64,000 bases of DNA from Dama dama (Eukaryota; Chordata; Mammalia; Artiodactyla; Cervidae). Position numbers and translations under genes: made by a program. Each line of letters opens with the position of its first letter. The stretch's first letter is position 1. The stretch spans positions 21,116,001 to 21,180,000 of the forward strand of contig NC_083697.1 in the NCBI RefSeq assembly GCF_033118175.1, written 5' to 3'. Positions 22,446 through 34,739 of the stretch are shown piece by piece. The notes under the pieces are model-generated. The model was not told where the DNA came from, ran no database searches, and saw only the letters and a program-made list of their open reading frames with translations.

Positions 22446-22862
22446 TTTATTTTCATAACCACTTCTACTATGACCAAGAACTTCAACTTTGGGCTAAAAG
22501 TTTAAAAAAGTAAATGGAAATGTCTTGTAATATTTCTGTTGATACAGGTCATTGGCATCTGAAGGCTGTATTTAAAGACACAGATAAAGAGGTCATAACT
22601 GTATCTGGTGCCCTTGCATGGATCTATTCTTGTCATGGCAAAGGACCATGGATTCACCTAAGCTAGGTTTACATAGTGGACGTATGACAGCCACTCATTG
22701 TGAATACACACAGCTTTTTAAAAAAATACTGTGTACTGCTTTATTTTTTGAAAGATGTTTGTTTTAACAGTAAATACACACACACAAAATACTCCAATAG
22801 TAGTCTCCCAAAAAAGTACCTATTTTTCTGCTTTCCTCTCTTCTCATGCATAGGTTGGCAGT

Positions 22863-22887
22863 GTTTGTTTTGTTTTGTTTTGTTTTT
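22863..22887 (+). repeat. (TTTTG)n short tandem repeat
   Basis: About five units of a TTTTG pentanucleotide. Low complexity. Confidence 0.85.
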
Positions 22888-22960
22888 CCTAGCTACTGAT
22901 TTCCCTCTTGGAGTAAAACAGAATATTCTAAAAGATTTAGTACAACCTAGAGTCTTAGGT

Positions 22961-23239
22961 TGGAGAAGGCAATGGCACCCCACTCCAGTACTCTTGCCTG
23001 GAAAATCCCATGGACAGAGGATCCTGGTGGGCTGTGGTCCATGGGGTCGTGAAGAGTCAGACATGACTGAGTGACTTCACTTTCACTTTCCACTTTCATG
23101 CATTGGAGAAGGAAATGGCAACCCACTCCAGTGTTCTTGCCTGGAGAATCCCAGGGACGGGGGAGCCTGGTGGGCTGCCGTCTGTGGGGTCGCACAGAGT
23201 CGGACACAAATGCAGCGACTTAGCAGCAGCTGCAGCAGC
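22961..23239 (+). mobile_element. Bov-A2 SINE
   Basis: Dimer of BovA monomers separated by a 'ttcactttca' linker, ending in an AGC-rich tail. Perfect 10-bp duplications 'agtcttaggt' at 22951-22960 and 23240-23249. Confidence 0.96.
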
Positions 23240-23540
23240 AGTCTTAGGTAATTTTAGGTTTCACTGAGACTCATATCAAATGATTAGTGTATGTTCAAAT
23301 GCTTCAAGTTTTTAGAATTAGCCTGGGAAGGAGAATTGTCCCTTTATTAACTGTTGACTAAAGGATATCATGGAGACTTCTGCTTTCTTAGTTTGAAACC
23401 TAAGATCCTTTAGAGCCTGATACATGACAGAACTAAGAGTTAAAGACACTCCATGAAGAGCCTGGATCTATAATGGTGAGTGCTTCAATCCCCTCAACTT
23501 AAGTTTTCCTATTACATAGCTCAGGGTGGGGGAAGTGGTT

Positions 23541-24038
23541 CAGTTCAGCTCAGTTCAGTTCAGTCACTCAGTCGTGTCTGACTCTTTGCGACCCCATGGA
23601 CTGCAGCATGCCAGGCCTCCCTGTCCATCACCAACTCCCAAACTCATGTCCATTGAGTTGGTGATGCCATCCAGCCATCTCATCCTCTGTCGTCCCCTTC
23701 TCCTCCTGCCCTCAATCTTTCCCAGCATCAAGGTCTTTTCAAATGAGTCAGCTCTTCACATCAGGTGGCCAAAATATTGGAGTTTAAGCTTCAGCCATCA
23801 GTCCTTCCAGTGAACACCCAGGACTGATCTGCTTTAGGATAGACTGGTTGGATCTCCTTGTAGTCCAAGGGACTCTCAAGAGTCTTCTCCAACACCACAG
23901 TTCAAAAGCATCAATTCTTCGGTGCTCAGCTTACTTTACAGTCCAACTCTCACATCCATACATGAATACTGGAAAAACCATAGCCTTGACTAGACGGACC
24001 TTTGTTGGCAAAGTAATGTCTCTGCTTTTTAATATGCT
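23541..24038 (-). mobile_element. BovB LINE 3' fragment
   Basis: Antisense terminus ('cagttcagctcagttcag') running about 500 bp into ORF2, with blocks for 'YWSLSF' and 'MSLLFNML' on the plus strand. Duplications 'ggggaagtggtt' (23529-23540) and 'gggcaagtgatt' (24039-24050) differ at two positions. One small internal deletion near 23630. Confidence 0.94.
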
Positions 24039-24050
24039 GGGCAAGTGATT

Positions 24051-24689
24051 ACCAAGTATGATAGTGTTTCATACTTCAAATTGAATTTTATGATGTGATG
24101 GCTAGCTAAGCTGAATCATTAGAGCAAAATTCAGTGGGACTAATTTTACCAAACTTTGTTCTGTATATTCTGCTTCTATCAGTTATTTCTGTAATTGCCT
24201 TAGGTTTTTGTTTGTCTGTTTGTTAAATATATTCTGAGCATATTATGGTGATCAGATCTTCATCTTCTCTGCCTTACAAACTCTCTTTGGTAGCAAATAA
24301 CAGTATCTGAAGTCTATATAAGTCTTTAATACAAGAAGTCTAACATAATAAACAATAAATAGACATGCAAAGAGGGAAGACCATATGATCAATGATCAGA
24401 AGAAAATCAAATACAAGGAGCTGATTCACATGACCGATATAATCAGGTTATGGGGGTACATGGGGTAAATAAAGGAAAAACTAAGTGAAAACATGAAAAC
24501 TTTCAATAGAGAATCAAAGTGTATGAAAATAAAGCTATAAATTGGAATACTTGAACTGAAAATGACAAGCTCTAGAGTAAAAACTCAGGATTTTAATTTG
24601 ATTAAAACTCAGAATTTAAAAAAGATCAGACAGAGAAGAACACAGACTAATGAATTATAATGGGAAGAACTATGCTGGAGAGTGATTTT
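24051..24689. other. No recognised feature
   Basis: AT-rich unique sequence. Nothing supportable. Confidence 0.5.
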
Positions 24690-25145
24690 ATCTTACTTAG
24701 AGGTTCATTAGCTAGTCTTTTACTGTTATTCATGAATGCTGGCAGAAGACAGGAGATCCTTGAGTCAGAAAAAAAGAACTTTATTACTCACAGCCCAACA
24801 TACAGCATGAACTTCATTTTATACCAGTTCCTGATGCTTTACAAGTCCATAGAGTGATGCGGGATGCCCATGTGGATACCTACACAATGCCACATTGTAC
24901 TTCAGGAGATGAACACTGATCTAGAGGATTCTCCGCTTTGATGGCAAGCAGCAATATCCTTGATCTTTGTCCAGCAGCAGATGATACCTCAGTCCTCAAG
25001 ACTGCTCATTGAAAACACAACCCTAGAAACTGTTACAAAGTATTGTCAGGCCCTTCTATTCTTGGGCCAAGAACAAGCAGGGTTGCTCAGAGCCCATGGA
25101 GGAAATGTGGAAATGCAGAAGAGAATGAAGCGCCAGCAAGGGTAA
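24690..25145 (-). mobile_element. Possible endogenous retrovirus LTR fragment
   Basis: On the minus strand there is a poly(A) signal in 'gagtaataaagttctt', followed by 'gactcaaggatctcctgtct', an arrangement typical of the R/U5 part of ruminant ERV LTRs. No gag, pol or env sequence that I can support is attached, and the outer borders are unclear. The plus frame 24960-25145 is read as chance. Confidence 0.4.
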
Positions 25146-26544
25146 ATAAATAGTGTGGACAAATAAAACTGAATATAACCTCCACAAAACAATACTTGTA
25201 ATAGCTTATTCTAAAATATAAGTAGAGCTAAAATACATAAAAAAATGTAAAAGACACAAAGGAGAGAGCACTTTAATGTTTCTAAGACAAACATTTGTTT
25301 TGTCAGAAAATGAGAGAATGCTTTATATTTTTCTGTTGTTAAGAAAGCTGGCATAATCTCTAGGGTAAATGCTAAATATATATATATATATTATTTTGTT
25401 TTGTTTTTTCTCTTTCTTTTTATTTTTTAAATTAGGAAAATATGGTAACACATTTACAGGAGACTTGGAAAATACAGAGCAAAGTTACATATAGTTCCAC
25501 TGTATATTACAATTCTAAAAGAATATATTATTAACAGATTACCAGAAGTCATTGAAAATTTGGTTGGTTTGTTTCAGAGCACTGTAAACTCTAACATACA
25601 GATATACATTAGAAAAGTAAGGAATGGGTCACTAGTTAGAAAAAAGTCTTAGCATCAAATAAATGGGACAGCTATTGTGTAATTATTATTAATAGAAGTG
25701 GAAAAATGAGTACATGATGCAGGACAAGGAATTACAAAGAAATTACAGGACAGGCTTGAGTGATACCTTGTCAATAGGAAATTATATATAATTCCAGGTA
25801 TAAATATAGTATAAGAAGAAATTGAAAATATACTTTTTATTTTTATAATTATTGTCAAGGAAGAGTAAAGTACAATTAAGCAAGCTATGGAACACAGGAG
25901 AAAAAGCAAGTACAATGTGACCAAGTAACTTGACTTGGCTGTATAATCATAGAATCAAAGGACTGGCACCTTGAAAATGACTTAAGTCCCAAAGTTAACC
26001 CTTGGGATAGTCATCTGGTCTCTGTTTAGAATCTCCAGTGCCAGAAAACATCGTGCCTGAGAGATCTAATGTTATTTTCTGACATAAAATTTCAAAATAA
26101 TTTCTTATTTTCCCTCCCTGAAACTTTCTCTTCTGATACTACTTAGAGTGCACACACCTACTTAAAGGAGGTAGAAAGTCTTTCCACATGATTCAGGACA
26201 TAACCTTCCATCCTCCATCATCCTGTCCCCTTTCCTATCAATTCAGTATACATTACGCCTGCACCAGAACTTTATCCGATTTTACTGTAGTGTTCTGTTT
26301 ACATCATGTTTCTGTGGGTGGGGTTTACATTTGTTGAAGACCAGAATGATGTCTGCATCCATGCTGTTTGTTGTGTACCCCTCGTAGCTGACACTGACAC
26401 GGTACATGCTCAGTGAAAGGTTTGCGCAGTATAGTAGGTGCGTTTTGAAGCCTTTTAGTAGCCAACCAGATGGCAGAGAAGTCAGTTTGGGTGCAATCGA
26501 AATAGAGAAACCACACACAATTGACTAAGAAAGTTTAATATTAA
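25146..26544. other. AT-rich sequence; possible ancient repeat relic
   Basis: Contains a short (TA)n run near 25375-25390 and a T/C-rich patch after it. 25985-26190 resembles an old mammalian interspersed repeat in layout, but I cannot name the family. No coding evidence. Confidence 0.35.
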
Positions 26545-27003
26545 AAAGGAACAAAATTGAGTCATTTGTAGAGACACGGATGGGTCTAGAGTTCTTTTCA
26601 TACAGAGTGAAGTGAGTCAGAAAGAGAAAAAAAATTGTGTATTAATGCCCGCATGTGGGATCTGGAAAAATGGTCCAGATGAACCTATTTGTGGGTAGGA
26701 ATAGGGACAGAGACATAGGAAACTGATGAGTGGACACGGGAGGGGAGCGTGGTAGGATGAATTGGGAGCCTGGAACTGACGTATGTGCACTGCCGTGTGC
26801 AAAGCAGAGGGTAGGAACCTGCTGTGGATCACAGGAAGCTCAGCGTGGTGCACTGTGACGATGAATGGGTGGGATGAGAGGTGGGAGGGGAAGGAGGGTC
26901 AAGAGGGAGCGGACAGATATATACATATAGCTGGTTCACTTTTTTGTACAGCAGAAATGAATGCAACATTGTAAACCAACTGTACTCCAATAAAAGCTAT
27001 TAA
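26545..27003 (+). mobile_element. L1 LINE 3' end
   Basis: Sense L1: the end of ORF2 ('cagagtgaagtgagtcagaa') followed by 3' UTR, a G-rich block ('gggtgggatgagaggtggg') and the terminal 'actgtactccaataaaagc'. 5'-truncated. Older than the L1 at 57236. Confidence 0.85.
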
Positions 27004-27900
27004 TTATAATGGGATTGGAGCAACAAGGGGCTGGTATGTAATGGCTGAAGACAGCTTGAAAGACAATGGAAATACAGCAGTTACAAGGAACAGTTACTAC
27101 CATTAAGGCTGAGATAGCATACCCAAGGGAGATGACCTGATTCTTCTTCAGGGCTTCAGTCCAAATCGTGCTGACGAGAGCATGGCCATGCCCGCTGATG
27201 ACAGGGAAACCATTATGACATCATGCTGGCAGGACTTGCCAGAAATCCACTCTCTGGGGTGCTGTGGAAAGCTATTGCCCTCATCACTTCTTTAGAGTGA
27301 TGAGAATAGTCTTTAGAGATTATTCCTGTATGCCTTCTGGCTGGGATGTCGAAACTTTTTAGAATTTCCATCACAGCACATAACAGAATATTTTAGAAGG
27401 AGAGCACAGTTCCATATAGGTCAACATCTAGCTGCTCCTATGCTTCTCAACCACAGCCCAAGTGGTGCAGTGGTAAAGAAACTGCCTTCCAATGCAGGAG
27501 ACACAGGAGATGCGGGTTTGATCCCTGCATTGGGAAGCTCACTTGGAGTAGGAAGTGGCAACCCGCTCCAGTATTCTTGCCTGGATAATTCTCAGGAATT
27601 ATCCATGAGAGTCTCAAAGAGTCAGACACAGTTGAGTGACTGAGCATGCACATGTTGCCTACCAGGATATGTCTGCCATCCTAATATATGTCCTGACCTC
27701 AGGATTAGTGACAAGTCATCATTTACTAGCTAAAACATCCTGCATGTTCTGTACCTCTCCCAGGAGTTTGGCTCTATCTTCTGTGAGGCAATCTACCTAT
27801 GATTAATCACAAACTGGTCCAAAGATGCAGAATGTTCTGTCTCTCTTCTCTGTATCTGGCTCCTGTTAACAAAATAAAATTGGTATTTGTTTTAATTCTC
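27004..27900 (+). other. Unassigned segment, possibly LTR-derived
   Basis: Less AT-rich than its surroundings and split by the SINE at 27455-27655. It ends with 'tctggctcctg' and an AATAAA near 27873, which could be an LTR end. No family recognised; low confidence. Confidence 0.25.
27455..27655 (+). mobile_element. Bov-tA SINE
   Basis: Head ('agtggtgcagtggtaaagaa') and body with a small duplication ('aattctcagg' beside 'aattatcc') near 27590. The 3' part is diverged. Confidence 0.88.
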
Positions 27901-30736
27901 TCCAACTTTATGTTTTCTTTTGAAGAAGACTTTTTTTTTCTTCTGTTCTAGGTAGAAAAATAGAGCACACCCAATATGAAATATAAGAACATTTGCCTGT
28001 TCTAAATCACTTGTTTGGGAAGAAGATATTAAATATTTTGTTTACGTTTAGTGTGAAATGCTTCATTTTAGGCAGTTTTGTACATGCATATATTTTCTTC
28101 TACATGCTATACAAATTCTAAAAACAAAATATGTGGTCTTCCAAAGAACTTTCTCACAGGGAGAAAGCTGATTTTGGCCAAGAACCTCCTTCATGGACTT
28201 TCAGGGAATTTTGATAGGTTTCTTAAGCAGACTCTGCCCTTCAGATTTAGCAAGTTAGTCCAAAAAAAGATTAATCTCCATAGATTCATTTTGAATGCAT
28301 TTTTTAGGTACCTTAGATAATCTCAGCCTGCCACTTTGTATCTTTAAAATGTCCAGTTATCTTGATAATTGGCAAAATGAAACACTACATCCTCACTACT
28401 GATGAAAGACAAGCAACCAATTAAAGTATTGGATATGGTGTGGAACAGGCTTATTTTGCATTGCCAGTTCCTGTAACTTTTTGTGTTGGTTTGAACACAG
28501 GCTTAATCTGCCAAATATTTTGTTCCTTTACACTGATAGATAGAATATATATATATTTATCTTGGTTTTGTTACTCATCAAAAATTTCAAGTTATGTCTT
28601 GGGGAGGTAAATTTTTTTAAATAAATGTTATATCTGAGGTGTGAAAGTTTATGAATTACATGATAGCACTTTTACAAGTTTGTTGCAACTTAAAAAAATT
28701 TGGTGTATTATTAAGTGAACCTTCTAATTCTTGTTAGTTCTTTTGTTTCCAATTCTTGGCATTCATTAGCAAAGGTAATTTTTTTCTTTTTGGTCAACAA
28801 TCAGAATCCTACTATTCTGAGAACAGCTGCTGTGAAACTGTTGAAAAGTCTTCAGCTAGTTAAGATTATATATACATAAAATAACTGTGTCATTCAAGTC
28901 TTTCCATTTATAATTTATATGCTTTGAGCCTCAACCAATGCCCTGATCTCAGCTAGTCCCTGAGGATAATATTTAGTTTGACGCAGAGTAGCCTAACACA
29001 CTTATTGTCAGGTATATGTTTTGCTAATCAAATTTGCACTTCTAATCTAGAGGACTCAAGGGATAAATTTCTTACCCTCTATTTTACTTAGCTTACAACC
29101 CCATGGGCAAGAATAATTTCTATTCTGAATTTTGTTCATGATTAAGCTACAGCAGGAAGAGTAAAGAGCAGAAAAGAAAATATTCTTTTGCAAATGCATT
29201 ATTATATACAGAATTGGGTTTAAAAGTCCCCCTTAGATAAGTGATCATATTATGATGGATATTGCTCATGGCAACCACACACATTGTAAAAATTGTTTAC
29301 CTTACAGTTTTAAGTATCTTGAATGTTGTTATTTTCTGTTTTTAGCCATTATTAAAATGAATGCATTTCCTCCCACTTTGTGTGTTCTCCTATTAATCAC
29401 ATAGTTTTACTTCCCGATTTGAGAAAAATTATTAAATTCTGTAAGATTTGATTGATCTATTTTAACTAAACTTGTTTTGAGTTCTAGTGTTCAAATTGAC
29501 ATGGTCACAATCTAAAACTATTCTGAAACAACACCAAAGGCATTATTGAGTATTTTTTTAGCAGGCACAAATTTCCTGTCTACTAAGTTCTCAAACAACA
29601 ATTCAAAGATAATGTCCATGTAAATCTGTTCCCTTTTCCAATGATAAAATTAAATGCTTATAAGAATCTGCCTGTATCCAAAATGTATACATGTAATAAC
29701 TGATTTTCCCCTTTATATTTACTTATTCAATGTCTTTAAACATAACTACATTTTAATGCATATGAATACATTAATGATTGTACAATCTTGATTTTTATTC
29801 TAATTATTTGTCTTAGATGATTTATTTTAGTTTTGCTTTCATAGACATGCTGTAATAGCTCTTACAGTGGTTTTTCTTTTATAATTTTTAATAATTTTCT
29901 TATTTGACATTTATCCCTTCTTTTTTCTTTCTCTGCTATGTTTTAAGTATTCCGAAAGTAGAGCACTTCTGGGATCCTCAGCAAATTCTAATGCCTCTGC
30001 TTAGATGTTCATTTCAGCTGTTACATTGCACTCTTTTGCTCTAGGACAGATAATTTTTCTTTGATGACACTAAATAAGATTCACTCAGACAACTTAGTTT
30101 ATTTTTTCAGCTGTTCTTTCATAATAATTTTAATAAAAACTGTGAAACGATTCCAGTCCAGGGATGAGGCTAACTCAAGAACAATGGTGTACCAAAAATG
30201 CTTTTGTCTGATTTCTCAGATGGGTGCTATCACCAAGAAGGGCTTTCCTTACAGCCAGAATGACGATGATAAAGCTGGAGCACTGTGGCTGTGAACTCCC
30301 TTTGGATAATGCTCCGTGACATATGGAAAATGTTTCCTGACTTAGGAAAACTAATATCAGAACAGAATTTACTAAAAGGCTCGGGTCACTGGGGTGAAAG
30401 AAGCATTAACACAACCCTTAAGTATACTCTTTAGATCAGAAATATCCTACAAATGAAAGAAGTATAAATTTTGTCTTTTCTGAGTTTTAAGAAATTATAG
30501 GTAAAATATACAGTCATATACCTAATAGCTAATGGACAAATTTAAATAAATAATTCTACATTCTTGAGAAGTGAGTACATGCACTTAAAATGATAACAAA
30601 TTGAATGCTCTATACTGATATTTTTATGGAAGTATTATAAATCTTATAAATGAAAAGTTTTAAGTAGATTATTTCATTGTTAAAAAAACTGTGGTAGGTT
30701 TTCAAATGGCATCAAAAAAATATATTTATTAAGGGT
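27901..30736. other. 2.8 kb AT-rich sequence, nothing recognised
   Basis: No SINE, LINE or LTR that I can identify, and no frame with family motifs (28078-28320 and 30061-30294 are taken as chance). Confidence 0.5.
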
Positions 30737-30842
30737 GGGAATTCCCTGGCAGTGCAGTTCTTTCGTTGTTGAGGGCCGCAGTTCAATCCCTGATCACGAA
30801 ACTTAAGATTGAAAAGCTTGATATTGTGCCCCCCCAAAAAAA
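30737..30842 (+). mobile_element. CHR-type SINE
   Basis: Starts 'ggaattccctggcagtgcag' and has 'cagttcaatccctgatcacg' followed by a C/A-rich tail, the pattern of the tRNA-derived CHR SINEs of cetartiodactyls. Older than the Bov SINEs. Confidence 0.8.
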
Positions 30843-30882
30843 GTAATGGCTATTTTGACTTGATATATACTGTACACTAGAT

Positions 30883-31012
30883 CAGGAAGACCTCCTGGAA
30901 TAGGAAATGGCAACCCACTCCAGTATTCTTGCCTGGAAAATTCCATGGGCAGAAAAGAGCCTGGCAGACTACAATCCATGGGGCTGCTCAAACAAGATTG
31001 AGCAGCCAGGCA
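30883..31012 (+). mobile_element. Bov-tA SINE body, head missing
   Basis: BovA body from 'gatcaggaagacctcctgga' through 'ggcaacccactccag' to 'atccatggggctgctc'. The tRNA-derived head is missing. Confidence 0.85.
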
Positions 31013-31441
31013 CAAATATCACTAAAATGAGACTTATTAACAAGACATCAGCTAGTAATTCATTTGAAGTTCTTGGGACCCGAGCTCAGAAATTCAAAGT
31101 TGCTGCCACTAGATAGTTGTAGTGCCTTATTTAGTGGCAAAAACTATTCCTCCAGACAGAAAATTTGACCTATTGGGAGGTAAAACTAAATTCAGACTTA
31201 CTTTCCATATTTGCAAATGCAGGCCTCATCACTGATTAACTGGCTATCATCAGTGTGTGTAACACATCTCATGCACACTTCTCTCCAAATGACTGACAAA
31301 TCCAAGGTGACTTCACAATGGCAATCTCAAAAACTCGGTTATCTACAAGGTTGCCTGACTGAGGGCAGCTTCAAACCTCTAAACCCTTTGCAAGCGTCAT
31401 GCCTTTTTTGTTGTTTTTCTTCCTACTTTACTCTTCTGATT
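31013..31441. other. No recognised feature
   Basis: Unique sequence between two SINEs. The plus frame 31211-31501 runs into the SINE and has no motif. Confidence 0.5.
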
Positions 31442-31453
31442 AATTCTAATTTA

Positions 31454-31661
31454 TTGTTGTTTAGTAGCTCAGTCATATCCGACTCTTTTGTGACCCCATG
31501 AACTGTAGCCCACCAGACTCCTCTGTCCATGGGATCCCCCAAGCATAAACACTAGAGTGGGTTGCCATTTCTTTCTCCAGAGATCTTCCTGAACCAGGGA
31601 TCGAACCTTCATCTCCTATTTGGCAGATGGATTCTTTACCACTGATCCACCTGGGAAACTC
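31454..31661 (-). mobile_element. Bov-tA SINE
   Basis: Antisense unit flanked by perfect 12-bp duplications 'aattctaattta' (31442-31453 and 31662-31673). Confidence 0.95.
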
Positions 31662-31673
31662 AATTCTAATTTA

Positions 31674-32176
31674 CTTTTATTTATTTCCTCATATTACAGC
31701 TCTAGTCAGCATCAGTATTGGAAGAATTTTGCAAACATTAATTGCAGATGTCCAAGTTACTGGCTCTAGATTTTCTCAGAAAAATTCTGGGCATTCCTAG
31801 AATCTCTGGATCTTGTGAAAAATTCTATCTCAGTTCATGGACAAAGTTCCCCAGGTGGTATAGATGCAAGTGAAGTCTTCAATGGAGGGTCATCTAAGTT
31901 ACCTGAGATACCAGGTAAGGAACACTACCTATGAAGGAATATTTCACCACAAGATATCCCTAAACTTTACAATTCTTCTCAAATAAAAAGGACAAAGCTA
32001 TTCCATGAAACAGTTGATTATAAACCAGGAAGTTGTTTTTTGTTTTTTTTAAGTTTTTGCAATTATGGTAGAATTAAAACTCTGACCCTAGACCAAGGCA
32101 AGTCCAATTCTGGGGATTTAAAATATAACTTTGGGGTTTCCACTGCCATACCAATTTTCAATTGGTGGTCACTAAA
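31674..32176. other. No recognised feature
   Basis: Unique sequence. The 31860-31910 stretch has no assignable family. Confidence 0.5.
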
Positions 32177-32217
32177 ACAAAGGCTCAAAAAAAAAAAAAA
32201 AAAACAACAAAGGCTCA
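32177..32217 (+). mobile_element. Poly(A)-only insertion flanked by an 11-bp duplication
   Basis: 'acaaaggctca' occurs at 32177-32187 and again at 32207-32217, separated only by an A-rich run. This is what an extremely truncated LINE-mediated insertion would leave: a poly(A) tail with target-site duplication and no element body. Slippage is an alternative, but it would not by itself duplicate the unique 11-mer. Confidence 0.6.
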
Positions 32218-32283
32218 ATCTTTGATTGTATCGATTGTATACTTTTTCTTGTTTAATAGCTGTTTTCTCCACTCATTTTTCAC

Positions 32284-32315
32284 AAACACACATGCACACA
32301 CATGCACACACATGC
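32284..32315 (+). repeat. Three ~10-bp ACACACATGC units
   Basis: Tandem CA-rich decamer, three copies. Simple repeat. Confidence 0.9.
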
Positions 32316-32393
32316 CCATTTTACCTGTTCTTCTTCCTTATGCTTACATAAAAGGCAACTTTTAAATGCTCCTTTTGAGGTCTGTCTTCAAAT

Positions 32394-32432
32394 AGAAAGA
32401 TAGAGAGAGATAGAGAGATGATAGATAGATGA
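32394..32432 (+). repeat. GATA/GA-rich microsatellite
   Basis: Mixed (GA)n and (GATA)n run. Simple repeat. Confidence 0.9.
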
Positions 32433-33191
32433 TGTTAATTTGTAACTTTTTGGTGTTTCTCCCCACATTGCTAGCTAACAACTAAGCAACATCAGCGTAC
32501 GTAGGTAAATAGATTTTTAGCATAGGGTAGCACTTTCTCTGATGATATGTACTGTAAGCAGAAGCACATAGGCTATGGGATAATAAAACTTGGTATTTGA
32601 TTTTAACGCTTTCTCTGTGACCTTGGTGATATCATGTAATGTCTTAAAGATAAATATTTTCTATATGTGAGTGAGAATTAGTAGTTTCTGCTCTACATGT
32701 CTAATAGGGCCACTGAAGAAAATAAATTACAGCAGTACTTTTCACATTATTTAAAGGCAGGATCAGGCATTAATGTACGTAGGCACGTATATACATTTTT
32801 ATTCTGATACATCACAGACTCTATTTTGTAAAATATAATTCATGAAAGTTACTCTAAATATTTTTTAAAAGAAAGAAAATTCAAAACATACAAAATTCGT
32901 CATTCATTTTTAACTGTTACATTTAACAGGTGTAAAATTACTTTGTTGAATTGTCATAAAAGTTTGTAAGCGTTTATTCAATTTTTGTATTTCATTGGAG
33001 ACTAAAAACAAACAGTTGCAGCTACTCTTTTCTGTTTGAACCATTTAATATATAATTAATATGGTTATTTTCTTAAGCAAGTCTGTGGTTGCCTTTTATT
33101 ACTAAACAGGGCTTGTTTTGCCCACAAACTTTTAAACATGTAAATATATTTAAAACAGCTTCAACTCTGAAGATGACCCTTGTGCGAAGAG
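32433..33191. other. Unique sequence, weak MIR-like part at 32590-32700
   Basis: 32590-32700 has an antisense MIR-like order ('ctttctctgtgaccttggt' followed by 'tcatgtaatgtct'), but the match is weak. The rest is AT-rich with nothing recognised. Confidence 0.4.
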
Positions 33192-33402
33192 CTAAGTTGG
33201 CTTCAGTCATGTCCGATTCTGTGTGACCCTATGGACTGTAGCTCAAAAGGCTCCCCAGTCCATGGGATTCTCCAGGCAAGAACACTGGAGTGAGTGGGTT
33301 GCCATTTCCTCCTCCAGGGGATCTTCCCCACCAAGGGACTGGACCCGCATCTCTTACGTCTACCTACCTGGGGCTTTTTACCACTAGTGCCACCTGGGAA
33401 GG
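33192..33402 (-). mobile_element. Bov-tA SINE
   Basis: Antisense unit from 'cttcagtcatgtccgattct' to the head end 'gccacctgggaagg'. A small 'gtga' duplication occurs at 33290-33297. Confidence 0.9.
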
Positions 33403-33434
33403 CTATGAACTTCAAATCTATTCCAATTTGAGTT

Positions 33435-33537
33435 CTTTTTTTTTTCCATTTATTTTTATTAGTTGGAGGCTAATTACTTTACAATATTGTAGTGGATTTT
33501 GTCATACATTGACATGAGTCAGCCATGGATTTACATA
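33435..33537 (-). mobile_element. L1 LINE 3' terminus, about 100 bp
   Basis: A T run (33435-33446) followed by antisense L1 3' UTR ('tagttggaggctaattac' through 'catggatttacat'). A severely 5'-truncated young L1, related to the longer copies at 52441 and 57236. Confidence 0.9.
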
Positions 33538-33870
33538 AGACTTAGCTATCATGTAAGTTCTACACATGTAGAAGATTCAAAAAGAAACCAGCAAAGACAA
33601 ACACTATCTCTAAATAAGACTCGTAAATAAATATGTCTAGTGTGATAAAGGAAAGATCTTAAGGATGCTCCTTCACAATGTCAAGTTTATAACTACCTTG
33701 GATCTTCTACTTCCTGTTTTCTACTTAAGACTCCACTACACCTAGCTGTTTTCAACTAATATGATGATACATGGCAAAGTGTAATCCACTAGTTTTGTTT
33801 TAGGTCTCTCTATCTAAGTATGCATCTGTAATTTGGATTGTGTATACATGCCAAGTGTTTTATGGGGTGC
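33538..33870. other. No recognised feature
   Basis: Unique sequence between an L1 terminus and a BovB fragment. Confidence 0.5.
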
Positions 33871-34739
33871 GCAGAGTACATCATGAGAAATGCTGGGCTG
33901 GGAGGAGCACAAGCTGGAATCAAGATTGCCGGGAGAAATATCAATAACCTCAAATATGCAGATAACACCACCTTTATGGCAGAAAGTGAAGAGGAACTAA
34001 AGAGCCTCTTGATGAAAGTGAAAGAGGAGAGTGAAAAAGTTGGCTTAAAGCTCAACATTCAGAAAACTAAGATCATGGCATCTGGTCCCATCACTTCATG
34101 GGAAATAGATGGGGAGACAGTGGAAACAGTGTCAGACTTTATTTTGGGGGGCTCCAAAATCACTGCAGATGGTGAGTGCAGGCATGAAATTAAAAGACAT
34201 TTACTCCTTGGAAGGGAAGTTATGACCAACCTAGATAGCATATTAAAAAGCAGAGACATTACTTTGCCAACAAAGGTCCGCCTGGTCAAGGCTATGGTTT
34301 TTCCAGTGGTCATGTATGGATGTGATAGTTAGACTGTGAAGAAAGCTGAGCACCGAAAATTGATGCTTTTGAACTGTGGTGTTGGAGAAGACTCTTGAGA
34401 GTCCCTTGGACTGCAAAGAGATCCAACCCGTCCATCCTGAAGGAGATCAGTCCTGGGTGTTCATTGGAAGGACTGATGTTGAAACTGAAACTCCAATACT
34501 TTGGCCACCTGATTCGAAGAGCTGACTCACTGGAAAAGACCCTGATGCTGGGAGGGATTGAGGGCAGGAAGAGAAGGGGACGACAGAGGATGAGATGGCT
34601 GGATGGCATCACTGACTCGATGGGCATGAGTGTGAGTAAACTCCGGGAGTTGGTGATGAACAGGGAGGCCTGGCGTGCTGGGATTCATGGGGTCACAAAG
34701 AGTCGGACAGAACTGAGCGACTGAACTGAACTGAACTGA
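33871..34739 (+). mobile_element. BovB LINE, C-terminal reverse-transcriptase part and 3' end
   Basis: Sense BovB starting at 'gcagagtacatcatgagaaa'. The frame 33838-34332 includes the catalytic-box equivalent 'YADNT' (usual YADDT, second Asp changed to Asn) and ends at a premature stop where Trp of 'CESW' is expected ('CDS', then stop). A second frame, 34395-34724, continues with 'LKLQYFGHL'. It ends in the characteristic 'ctgaactgaactgaactga'. A dead fragment. Confidence 0.95.

Noticed and set aside
24960..25145. 61-codon frame as a retroviral gag remnant
   Set aside because: Similarity is too weak to support, and it lies on the strand opposite to the putative LTR.
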